Assembly: GCA_019637265.1 (NCBI GenBank)
Contig: JAHBVY010000003.1
Location: 463,947 to 527,946 of the forward strand
Direction of reading: 5' to 3'
Source: Polyangiaceae bacterium
Lineage (GTDB): Bacteria > Myxococcota_A > Polyangia > Polyangiales > Polyangiaceae
DNA: 64,000 nt
The notes beneath the pieces are model-generated. The model was not told the DNA's origin and did no database searches. It was given only the letters and a program-made list of their open reading frames with translations. This document shows positions 31,130-39,858 of the stretch, piece after piece. Numbering within the stretch: position 1 is the first letter of the stretch; each line of letters starts with the position of its first letter. The position numbers and the translations under genes were made by a program.

Positions 31130-33387
31130 TGAACAGGCAAAAGAAGCTCAAGAGGTCGGTGGTCGGCGGGGGGGCATGGCTCACCGCACTGACCACCTTG
31201 GGTGGGGTGCTGCTCGCGGGGGCCGCCACGGCGGCGCCGATCGAGAAGCGGGTCGAGATCGATCAACGCGGGGACTTCGTGATGATCGGCAACACGCTCG
31301 GCTACGACTGCCGCGCCGCGACACCGAACCCGGTGGTCGGCACGGTGGGCACCTGCTCGAACATCACTGGGATCCTCACCTTATCGGACAGTGCGCCTGA
31401 CGTGTTCTGGCGCTCGCAGGAGCCGAACGCCACCTCGGCCACGGCGTCCACCGCGATCACGCCGAGCAACGCGCGCAGCACGGCCATCCTCCAGGTGCCG
31501 AACGGCGCCGCCATCTCCCACGCGCTGCTCTACTGGGCGGCGAAGGGTGCGCCGGATGACACCGCGATGTTCGAGCGCCCCGGTGGCTTCTCGGAGGAGG
31601 TGACCGCCGTCCGCACCCTGACGGAGGGCAACTTCTACCAGTCGGTGGCGGACGTGACCGCCTTGGTGGCCGCGCATGGCTCGGGTGCCTACCGAGTCGG
31701 TGGCTTCAACGTGACGGATTTCCGCAACGTGTCTGACGAGGTCAACTTCGCGGCCTGGACGCTGGTGGTGCTGTTCCGTCACCCGGCTCACCCGACGCGG
31801 AACTTGGTGGTGTTCGATGGGCTCCACTTGGTGTCGAGCGGCAACCCCGCGAACGCCCGGCTCGATGGCTTCCTGGTCCCCAATGCGGGCTTCGACGCCA
31901 AGCTGGGCGTGTTGGCTTACGAGGGCGACGGCGAGATCAACGGCGACTCGCTGCTGTTCGGCACCGCGCCGCTCGGCGACGACGATCGCTTGAGCGATGG
32001 GGTGGGCACGCTGACGAACTTCTTCAACAGCTCGCGTACCGCGGCGGGTACCCCCGTCAGCGTGGTGGGCGACTTGCCGCAGCTGACCGGCGGCCTCCGC
32101 AGCATGGGCGGCTACGATCTCGACATCGTCGACATCACGGGCCGCGTCACGCGTGGGCAGACGGCGGCTGACATCCGCGCGTCCAGCACTCAGGACACCT
32201 ACTACCTGGGCGCCTTCGTCACCTCGATCTCCACCTACAAGCCAGACTTCACGTTCTCCACCAAGACGGTGACGGACCTGAACGGCGGCAACGTGCGCCG
32301 CGGCGACATCCTCGAGTACACCATCGACGTCAGGAACGCTGGCAATGACGCCGCCATCAACGTTCGTATGTCTGACGTGCTCCCGGTGGGCGTCACCTAC
32401 GTCCCAGGCTCCATCGAGGTGGTGACGGGGCCGAACGCCGGCGCCAAGACGGACCCGGCGGACAGTGACCAGGGCGAGTATGACGCCGCCACGCGCACCG
32501 TGACCGTTCGTGTCGGCACCGGTGCCAACGGCACCACCGGGGGCCGGCTCGCGATCAACGAGCGCAGCAGCGTGCGCTTCCGCGTGAGGGTCAACGACGA
32601 CGCCACGGGGACGCTCTCGAACCAGGCCTTCGTCACCTTCGAGGGCGATCAAGGCGCGCCCGAAGACACCCAGCCCACGGACGGTTCTTCGGATCCTGGC
32701 TCCCAGCCGACCGACGTGGACATCGCCGAGTGTGACACGGACGCAGACTGCCCCCGGTCGCACCCCCATTGCGCGACGACGCACGTCCCCGTGGTGTGCG
32801 TGGAGTGCCTGACGGACGCGCACTGCTCGCGCAGTGAGCCGTCATGCAACCAGACGTCCTTCGAGTGTGAGTGCCCGACGGGCCCAGGCACGTGTGGCGG
32901 TGCGGGTGGTGCTGGCGGTACTGGTGGTGCAGCTGGCGCTGCCGGCGCGGCGGGTGCTGCAGGTACTGGTGGTACCGCTGGCGCTGGTGGCGTCGCTGGG
33001 GCGGCAGGCTCTGGCGGCGCGGCGGGTGCTGGCGGTGTCGCCGGCGCGGCGGGTGCTGCGGGCAGCGGCGGCGTGGGCGGTAGCCTCGCGGGCGCTGGCG
33101 GCATCGGTGGTGCTGGTGGCTCGCTCGCGGGTGCCGGTGGCTCGCTGGCTGGCGCCGGTGGTGTCGGCGGTACCGCGGCGAGCGGCGGCTCCGGCGGCGC
33201 AGCGGCCTCCGGCGGCACAGCAGGTGCTGCAGGTGCTGCAGCGACGGGTGGTGTGCCTGGCTTCACGGTCGAAGGCGGGAGCTGCTCTTGTGCGGTGCCC
33301 GCCGGTGAGTCGAAGCAAGCGCCGTTCGCCTTGGCGTTGGGAGCCCTTGGGCTCACCGCGCTGTGGCGTCGCCGCCGCCGCTCCTGA
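31129..33387 (+). CDS. MYXO-CTERM surface protein, shorter diverged paralogue
   Basis: 752 residues. Signal peptide, then the same N-terminal beta domain and DUF11-like region (~377-503) as the protein at 25630, and the same Cys-rich stretch (~534-587). Here the ~400-residue TSP3 block is absent; a ~120-residue Gly/Ala/Thr-rich linker leads directly to the MYXO-CTERM tail (SCSCAVP, hydrophobic helix, RRRRR). Second gene of cassette 2. Clearly the result of cassette duplication followed by loss or gain of the repeat block. Confidence 0.9.
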   Translation: MNRQKKLKRSVVGGGAWLTALTTLGGVLLAGAATAAPIEKRVEIDQRGDFVMIGNTLGYDCRAATPNPVVGTVGTCSNITGILTLSDSAPDVFWRSQEPNATSATASTAITPSNARSTAILQVPNGAAISHALLYWAAKGAPDDTAMFERPGGFSEEVTAVRTLTEGNFYQSVADVTALVAAHGSGAYRVGGFNVTDFRNVSDEVNFAAWTLVVLFRHPAHPTRNLVVFDGLHLVSSGNPANARLDGFLVPNAGFDAKLGVLAYEGDGEINGDSLLFGTAPLGDDDRLSDGVGTLTNFFNSSRTAAGTPVSVVGDLPQLTGGLRSMGGYDLDIVDITGRVTRGQTAADIRASSTQDTYYLGAFVTSISTYKPDFTFSTKTVTDLNGGNVRRGDILEYTIDVRNAGNDAAINVRMSDVLPVGVTYVPGSIEVVTGPNAGAKTDPADSDQGEYDAATRTVTVRVGTGANGTTGGRLAINERSSVRFRVRVNDDATGTLSNQAFVTFEGDQGAPEDTQPTDGSSDPGSQPTDVDIAECDTDADCPRSHPHCATTHVPVVCVECLTDAHCSRSEPSCNQTSFECECPTGPGTCGGAGGAGGTGGAAGAAGAAGAAGTGGTAGAGGVAGAAGSGGAAGAGGVAGAAGAAGSGGVGGSLAGAGGIGGAGGSLAGAGGSLAGAGGVGGTAASGGSGGAAASGGTAGAAGAAATGGVPGFTVEGGSCSCAVPAGESKQAPFALALGALGLTALWRRRRRS

Positions 33388-33399
33388 GCGCGTCGATGA

Positions 33400-33425
33400 G
33401 GGGGCGCAGCGCTGCTGCGCTCCCG
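33400..33425 (+). terminator. GC-rich hairpin after cassette 2
   Basis: GGGGGCGCAGC / GCTGCGCTCCC stem directly after the stop of the second MYXO-CTERM gene, without a U-tract. A probable but weaker terminator. Confidence 0.4.
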
Positions 33426-34071
33426 CTCGTCACCCTGACGTGGTAGGCCACCGCCATGGAATGGGTGGCGTTCGCCGTGTTCTCGCTCGTCATGGGCGTC
33501 TTCATGGTGTTCGTCGTGATCCGCGCCGTCCAAAGCGCGTCGAACCCGTTTCGTTACGGCAGCGCCAGCGGCGGGCTGATGGAGGGCCGCATCATGTACA
33601 CCTATGGGGAGTTCCCGACGCGCCCGATGGATCCCGTCCAGCAGGTGCTGCGGGTGCTCGCGGTGCAGACCGACACCCAGCCGGCCGTTGGCCTCGAGCT
33701 CGCTGGGAGCGGCCCCATGTTCCAGAGCCTGATGCCCATCCGGCTGACACCTGAGGAGGCCGTGCAGGTGGCCAGCTGGCTCGACTGCGCCGCGTCGGGT
33801 GCTCCAGGCGGGGCTCCGGAGGGTGGTTGGTTCGGCTACGAGTTCCTCTCCCGCCTCGCCCCGGTGAGCGGCTACTTCGGCACCATCGAGATGTCAGTCA
33901 GAGCGCGTCACTACAAGCTCCACATCGTGCGCGCGGCGCACCCCACCCATCCCGTGGGGGTCGGGTTCCGTGGCACCGTGCGTTGGGCGAGCAGCCAAAT
34001 AGTCGCCGCGTTGGTCGAGCCGCGTGTCGCTCACGCGCTCGCCGCGTGCCTGCGCCATGCAGCGAGCGAGG

Positions 34072-35382
<1,311 letters not shown>

Positions 35383-35582
35383 GAAGCCCGTATATCACGC
35401 GCGTCGGCTGTTGGCGCTTGCCTACAGTCGTGGTCTCGAGGCGACCCCGCGGCGTCCCGCTGCCTGCTTCTAACTACATGAAACAATTAATGAATCTGTC
35501 TAGTTGCAAGTGCGGAAGCCGACCGGCCCGTGAGCCTCTCGAAGGATCCGCATCGGCACGCGGCTTGCTCTGGCCAGCCTGA
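35383..35582. promoter_or_regulatory. Divergent regulatory region with AT-rich patch
   Basis: Between the FHA activator and the pseudo-phosphatase gene. It holds an unusually AT-rich stretch (35470-35512, including ACAATTAATGAAT) flanked by AACTA and TAGTT half-sites. Such a patch could hold the activator's binding sites or a vegetative promoter. The sigma-54-like element lies at its right end. Confidence 0.45.
35553..35569 (+). promoter_or_regulatory. Sigma-54-type promoter
   Basis: TCGGCACGCGGCTTGCT matches the -24/-12 consensus except C for T just before GGCAC, with exact spacing between GG and GC. The predicted start, about 12 nt after the GC, is within a few bases of the downstream ATG, so the message would be almost leaderless. 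Confidence 0.6.
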
Positions 35583-36107
35583 ATGGACCCCCGGAGCGAC
35601 ACGGCGCGCGATCTCCCGGCGCCGCTCAGCCCGCACCTGTTCTTACTGACGCCAGGCCAGAGCAGCGGCGACGGCCTCAGTGAAGAGGGCGCGCACCGGG
35701 TGAACGCGGCGCTCAGCAGCTTGAGTCACCGTACGGTGCTCGTCCCGAAGCGGGTGCTCGCGAGCGGTGTGCCACGAGTGCGCGCGACGGCTCGGCTCGT
35801 GGGGCCCGTCTACGGGCTGGACGCGCTCCCGGTCGAGGTCGACGAGCGGCTCGTGATGGGCCACTCCACCGCGCCGCTGCGCGCCTTGGTGCGAGAGCTC
35901 GAAGGCTCCAGCGAGCCCACGGTGGTGGTGGCGGGCGCGCTCGAGGTCGAGCTGATGGTGTGCTGGCTGTGCGAGGCGACCCCCGGGCGACGTCGCATCC
36001 CCAGCGAACGCACGATGCCGCGCGGTCTCGGCCCGAACACCGTCATCGCGCTCGCGCGCGAGCAAGGCGTGTGGCGGGTCGCGGCGGTGATCGACGGGCG
36101 CAGCTGA
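35583..36107 (+). CDS. Histidine-phosphatase-fold protein lacking catalytic residues (pseudo-SixA)
   Basis: 174 residues. The strand/helix pattern follows SixA-type phosphohistidine phosphatases: HLFLLTPGQSSG at the position of the RHG motif, VLASGVPRVRATARL at the position of SP-x-R-A-x-QT, and TVVVAGALEVELMVCWL at the position of the second active-site His. Both catalytic His are replaced (T-P-G for R-H-G, and A for H), so phosphatase activity is unlikely. It may bind a phosphoprotein. It is divergent from the FHA activator and sits behind a sigma-54-like promoter. The family link is my alignment by eye. Confidence 0.65.
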   Translation: MDPRSDTARDLPAPLSPHLFLLTPGQSSGDGLSEEGAHRVNAALSSLSHRTVLVPKRVLASGVPRVRATARLVGPVYGLDALPVEVDERLVMGHSTAPLRALVRELEGSSEPTVVVAGALEVELMVCWLCEATPGRRRIPSERTMPRGLGPNTVIALAREQGVWRVAAVIDGRS

Positions 36108-36188
36108 GCGCGCTATCGGTAGTCATCCTGACTTGATAGTGATCGGCGCCTGCGCCGTGGCCAGGCAGTGCCCACGATGGGCGTTTGG

Positions 36189-36207
36189 TTTTGGGGGTTT
36201 GGCACGG
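36189..36207 (+). repeat. Dispersed motif A copy 5
   Basis: TTTTGGGGGTTTGGCACGG, two end positions different, between convergent genes (pseudo-SixA and adenylate cyclase). Confidence 0.65.
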
Positions 36208-36281
36208 CGCTCGCTGAGTCGGCCGCCCAACAGCCGCCCTCGCGCCAGCCACCGCTCTGCGTTAGGTCCGCCGCGCGGCGC

Positions 36282-38138
36282 CTACTGCCACCGCAGCTCG
36301 AACACCTGGACGGGGCGATCCCTGCCGGTGAGGTTCCTCTCGCCGAGCGGCGCGAGCAGCGAGGCGTCGGTCGCGCGCGCGCTCGTCGCCTCCGCGACCA
36401 GCACCTGGTTGGGGCGAGCGACGGACTCGAGGCGGGCGGCGACGTTCACCACGTCGCCGATCACGGTGTACTCCATGCGCTTGTCGCTGCCGATGTTGCC
36501 GACGATGGCCTCGCCGGAGTTGACGCCGATGCCGAGGCGAATTTCCACGCCGTAACGCGCCTTCCAGTCGAGGTTCGCCGTCTCCAGGAAGTGCATCATG
36601 TCCTCGGCGGCGAGCAGCGCCCTGTCCGCGTGATCGGCCTGAGGCACCGGCGCGCCCCACACCGCCATGATGCAGTCGCCGATGAACTTGTCGACGGTGC
36701 CTTGGTGGCGGAACACGATCTCGGTGAGCACGCTGAAGAGATCGTTCAGGAGCTTCACCACCTCCTCCGCGCTGTGGCTCTCGGCGAGCGGCGTGAAGGC
36801 GACGACGTCCGCGAACAGCACGGAGACTTCGCGCCGCTGTCCCCCGAGGGCGAGGGAGTGCTCCCCGCGCACGATGGACTCCACCAGCTCCGTGCTGAGG
36901 AAGCGCCCGAGGTCACCGCGCAGCTTGGCGTCCTGCGCTATTTGCAGCTCGCTCGCCTCGAGCTCCTGCGCCATGTGGTGGATCGAACGAGACAGCTGCC
37001 CCAGCTCGTCCCCGCGCTGGTCCGGCGGAGACAGGCGCCGCCACGCGCGCTGCGCGATGTGGCTGGTCTGCACCACCAAGCGCTGGATGGGGTGCGCCAG
37101 GGCGGTGCCGCCCGCGAGCCCCAGCGCGAGCGCTATCAGCGCCGCCGCGGCGCTCACGAGGATACCGCGCTGACGCATGCGGGTGAGGCTCTGGTAGGCC
37201 TCCGCTTGGGGGCGCCACACCGCCGCCGTCCAGCCGACGTCGGGCACTGTCTCGAGGCCACCCACCCAAGCCTCGCCCTCCGCGGTGAACTCCTCCACCA
37301 CCCCCACCCGCGTGAGCCCCGCGCGGTGCTGGCTGAGCGGCGCCCACACCGGCAGCGTGCTCGCGTCGGTGCCGGGGCCGAGCCCGGTGCCGTGCTCGGC
37401 GATCACCTGACGGTCACGGTCCACCAACACCAGCCGCGCGCCGGCGCCTTCGAAGCGCATTTCCGCGAGGATTTGTAGCTGCTCGCGGAGCGCCGTGAGG
37501 TCGACCCGCGCGGTGACGTAGGCGCGCGCCCCCCCCACGCTGCGCGGCACCACGTTCGCCTGCGGCACCGGCACCACCAAGAGCGGCTCGCCGCCCATGA
37601 CCGCGAACGCGACCCCATGCTCGTCAGCCGCCTTGCGTAGGGCCTCGTTGGACTCGGGCGGCGCCGCGCCGCCCTTCTCCTGGGAGAGGGGTGTGCTCAC
37701 CTTGGCGCTCGGCACCTCCAGGCGCACGCCGCTCAGGTCGCGGCTGGTCTCGAGCACTGGCGCGAGGGCACCTTGGAGCAGCGCGGGGTCCGCCGCCGCG
37801 CGGGAGACCACGAGGGCGATGGTGCGCAGATCGCGCTCACCGCGCTCGAGGCTGCGCGTGGTGAGCCCCGTGACCTCTGCCACCACCGCTGTCTGCAGCT
37901 GGCGCTCGCTGTTCTGCACCGCCTCGCGGTTGACCGCGAGCAGCAGCTGGCTGGCGATCGCCGTCGGCACCAGCGCGACCAACGCGAGCAGCAGCGCGAG
38001 CTTGAAGCTCAGGGAGACGCCGCCCCGCTTCCTGGCGGGCGCGGCGCCCTGCGCGGCGCTCGCGGTCGGCCGCGCGGCGAGCCCGCCGGGCGCATCGTCA
38101 GGTGAGCTCACGGGTGCGCCGCCATGGGGGTCACTCAT
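36282..38138 (-). CDS. Membrane adenylate cyclase with extracytoplasmic sensor and HAMP domain
   Basis: About 618 residues. One membrane helix near residues 40-65, a ~280-residue extracytoplasmic sensor (Cache-like, by architecture), a second helix, a HAMP region (AHPIQRLVVQTSHIAQRA), then a class III cyclase domain. The catalytic Asp pair is in VLFADVVAFT and DKFIGDCIM. Lys in VDKFIGD and Asp in VIGDVVN at the base-selecting positions suggest ATP rather than GTP. I chose the start at 38138 because its ATG overlaps the stop of the upstream OmpA gene (ATGAGTGA), indicating translational coupling. Confidence 0.9.
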   Translation of the reverse strand: MSDPHGGAPVSSPDDAPGGLAARPTASAAQGAAPARKRGGVSLSFKLALLLALVALVPTAIASQLLLAVNREAVQNSERQLQTAVVAEVTGLTTRSLERGERDLRTIALVVSRAAADPALLQGALAPVLETSRDLSGVRLEVPSAKVSTPLSQEKGGAAPPESNEALRKAADEHGVAFAVMGGEPLLVVPVPQANVVPRSVGGARAYVTARVDLTALREQLQILAEMRFEGAGARLVLVDRDRQVIAEHGTGLGPGTDASTLPVWAPLSQHRAGLTRVGVVEEFTAEGEAWVGGLETVPDVGWTAAVWRPQAEAYQSLTRMRQRGILVSAAAALIALALGLAGGTALAHPIQRLVVQTSHIAQRAWRRLSPPDQRGDELGQLSRSIHHMAQELEASELQIAQDAKLRGDLGRFLSTELVESIVRGEHSLALGGQRREVSVLFADVVAFTPLAESHSAEEVVKLLNDLFSVLTEIVFRHQGTVDKFIGDCIMAVWGAPVPQADHADRALLAAEDMMHFLETANLDWKARYGVEIRLGIGVNSGEAIVGNIGSDKRMEYTVIGDVVNVAARLESVARPNQVLVAEATSARATDASLLAPLGERNLTGRDRPVQVFELRWQ

Positions 38139-39858
38139 CGGACTTCGCGTCTTCGGCGCCGCCGTCATGCCAGCCGCGCTCGCCGAGCGGCGTCCGCTTC
38201 AAGATCTGGAACTCGACGCGGCGGTTCTTGGCGCGCCCCTCCGCGGTGGTGTTCGGCTCGATCGGGCGCCGCGGACCGAAGCCGCGCGCCTCCAGGCGCC
38301 GCTCGTCCACGCCTTGCTCCACCAGGTGCCGCAGCACCGCGGCGGCCCGCTGGCGTGAGAGCGTGAGGTTCTTGTTCAGCTGCCCCACGTTGTCCGTGTG
38401 GCCGTCCACCGCCACCCGCGCGATGTCGGGGTGGCCTTGCAGCACGTCCGCCACCTGCTTCAAGAGCGGGAAGCTCTCCGGGAGGATCACGTGGCTGCCG
38501 GTGGCGAAGCGCACCTGCTCCAAGATCACGATTTGCTTGCCCTCCACGCGCACGGAGGGCGGGCAGCCGTGCAGCTTCGGGTCCTCATGTTTCGGGCCTG
38601 CTTCACCTGGGCAGGCATCCTCACTGTCGATGATGCCGTCGCCGTCGGTGTCGAGCGGGCAGCCGTTCAACTTCGGATCGAGGTTCGCGACGCCGGGGGT
38701 GTCGGGGCAGGCGTCGAGCGCGTCCTCCACGCCGTCCTGATCACGATCGGGAGGACAGCCAGGCTTCGCGCCCTGGGGCTCACGCTCACCGGGGGTGTCG
38801 GGGCAGGCGTCTTCTGCGTCCAGCACGCCGTCCAGATCGCGATCGTCAGCCACCGCGGCCAACGCGGGGTGAGTGGGGGGCTCTGCATCCGGCGCGTCGC
38901 CTGCGAGCTCCGCCGCGCGTCGCGCCTCTTCCTTCCTCCGCTCATCCTCCGCGCGCCCCGGCGTCCAGGTGACGTTCAGCAGCGCGCGGTACTGCGGGGT
39001 GCCGAGGGCGCGGCCCAGGCCTGGCCCAAACGCCGCGCCAGCGCGAAGGTCCGGGATGATTTCGTAGCGCCCACCGAGCAGCAATTCCGCTGCAGTGCCA
39101 ATCTCGGAGAAGGCGCGCGTACGCCCATTGGCTGCAGTCGCTAATGCGAGCTCGGGCCCCGCCGACCATCGCTCGCCAACCCACCAAACACCCGCGGTGC
39201 TGATCAGCTCGCTACCGGCCGTGTGCTGTAGTCCTGAGCCAGCGGGCTGTCGCTTGCGCCCCACGTGCGCGGCAAACTGAATCGAGTCGAGACGCCCTCC
39301 CACTGTCACGTATGGCTCATAACGCACCTCACCCGTGGAGGTGTACGCGCCGTCATCACCCGTGGGAGCCCAGACGCGCACGCCGAGCGCGGCGGCGATG
39401 GGGCCATCCAAGACGCGCAGTTGCGCGCCCAGACGCACGTCGTTCAAGGTGGCTTCTTCTGGCGCGGCGAGCGACGGCGCCTCGCTGGGGCTCTGCCCTC
39501 CTTGGCTCAGCGTCGCGGGCAAGTTGACGTCGAGCAAGAGCCGCTCGAAGAGCGCGAGGCTCATACCGAGGTGCGCCGTGAGCTGATGATCCACGACGAG
39601 CCTCGAAGTGTCCGCGCCCACCAGCTCGAGTGGACGCCGCGCGTAGCTCAGGGTCGCGCCGAAGCTCGGTAGCAGGTGCCCACCTGAGTGTGGCGCAACG
39701 CTTGCAAATCCGGTCTGACCAGTGGGCGCTGGTTCATACCGATCGAGGGCGAGGTCACTTTGAGCGGCGCTCGGCTTGGTTGGGAGTAGAGTCAGGGCGA
39801 GCCCGAGAGCGAGTAGCCACGGCTTGAGCCGCAACCCGGCGAGACACTTAGTCATCAT
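38131..39858 (-). CDS. OmpA-family outer-membrane protein with TSP3 repeats, third paralogue
   Basis: About 575 residues, same plan as the two proteins near 24 and 30 kb: signal peptide (ending PSAAQSD), beta-barrel region, three TSP3-type repeats (e.g. DTDGDGIIDSEDACP) and a C-terminal OmpA domain (VDGHTDNVGQLNKNLTLSR, GFGPRRPIEPN). It is much more diverged. ATG ATG at 39858/39855 sits directly before the signal peptide. Its 3' end overlaps the adenylate cyclase start by 8 nt, so surface protein and cyclase are made together; the barrel may feed a signal to the cyclase's sensor (inference). Confidence 0.88.
   Translation of the reverse strand: MMTKCLAGLRLKPWLLALGLALTLLPTKPSAAQSDLALDRYEPAPTGQTGFASVAPHSGGHLLPSFGATLSYARRPLELVGADTSRLVVDHQLTAHLGMSLALFERLLLDVNLPATLSQGGQSPSEAPSLAAPEEATLNDVRLGAQLRVLDGPIAAALGVRVWAPTGDDGAYTSTGEVRYEPYVTVGGRLDSIQFAAHVGRKRQPAGSGLQHTAGSELISTAGVWWVGERWSAGPELALATAANGRTRAFSEIGTAAELLLGGRYEIIPDLRAGAAFGPGLGRALGTPQYRALLNVTWTPGRAEDERRKEEARRAAELAGDAPDAEPPTHPALAAVADDRDLDGVLDAEDACPDTPGEREPQGAKPGCPPDRDQDGVEDALDACPDTPGVANLDPKLNGCPLDTDGDGIIDSEDACPGEAGPKHEDPKLHGCPPSVRVEGKQIVILEQVRFATGSHVILPESFPLLKQVADVLQGHPDIARVAVDGHTDNVGQLNKNLTLSRQRAAAVLRHLVEQGVDERRLEARGFGPRRPIEPNTTAEGRAKNRRVEFQILKRTPLGERGWHDGGAEDAKSDE

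Noticed and set aside
36189..36214. Motif A copy 5 read as a sigma-54 promoter (TTTGGCACGGCGCTCGC)
   Set aside because: The -12 element is TCGC rather than TTGC and the other motif A copies do not extend to a -12, so the resemblance is accidental.
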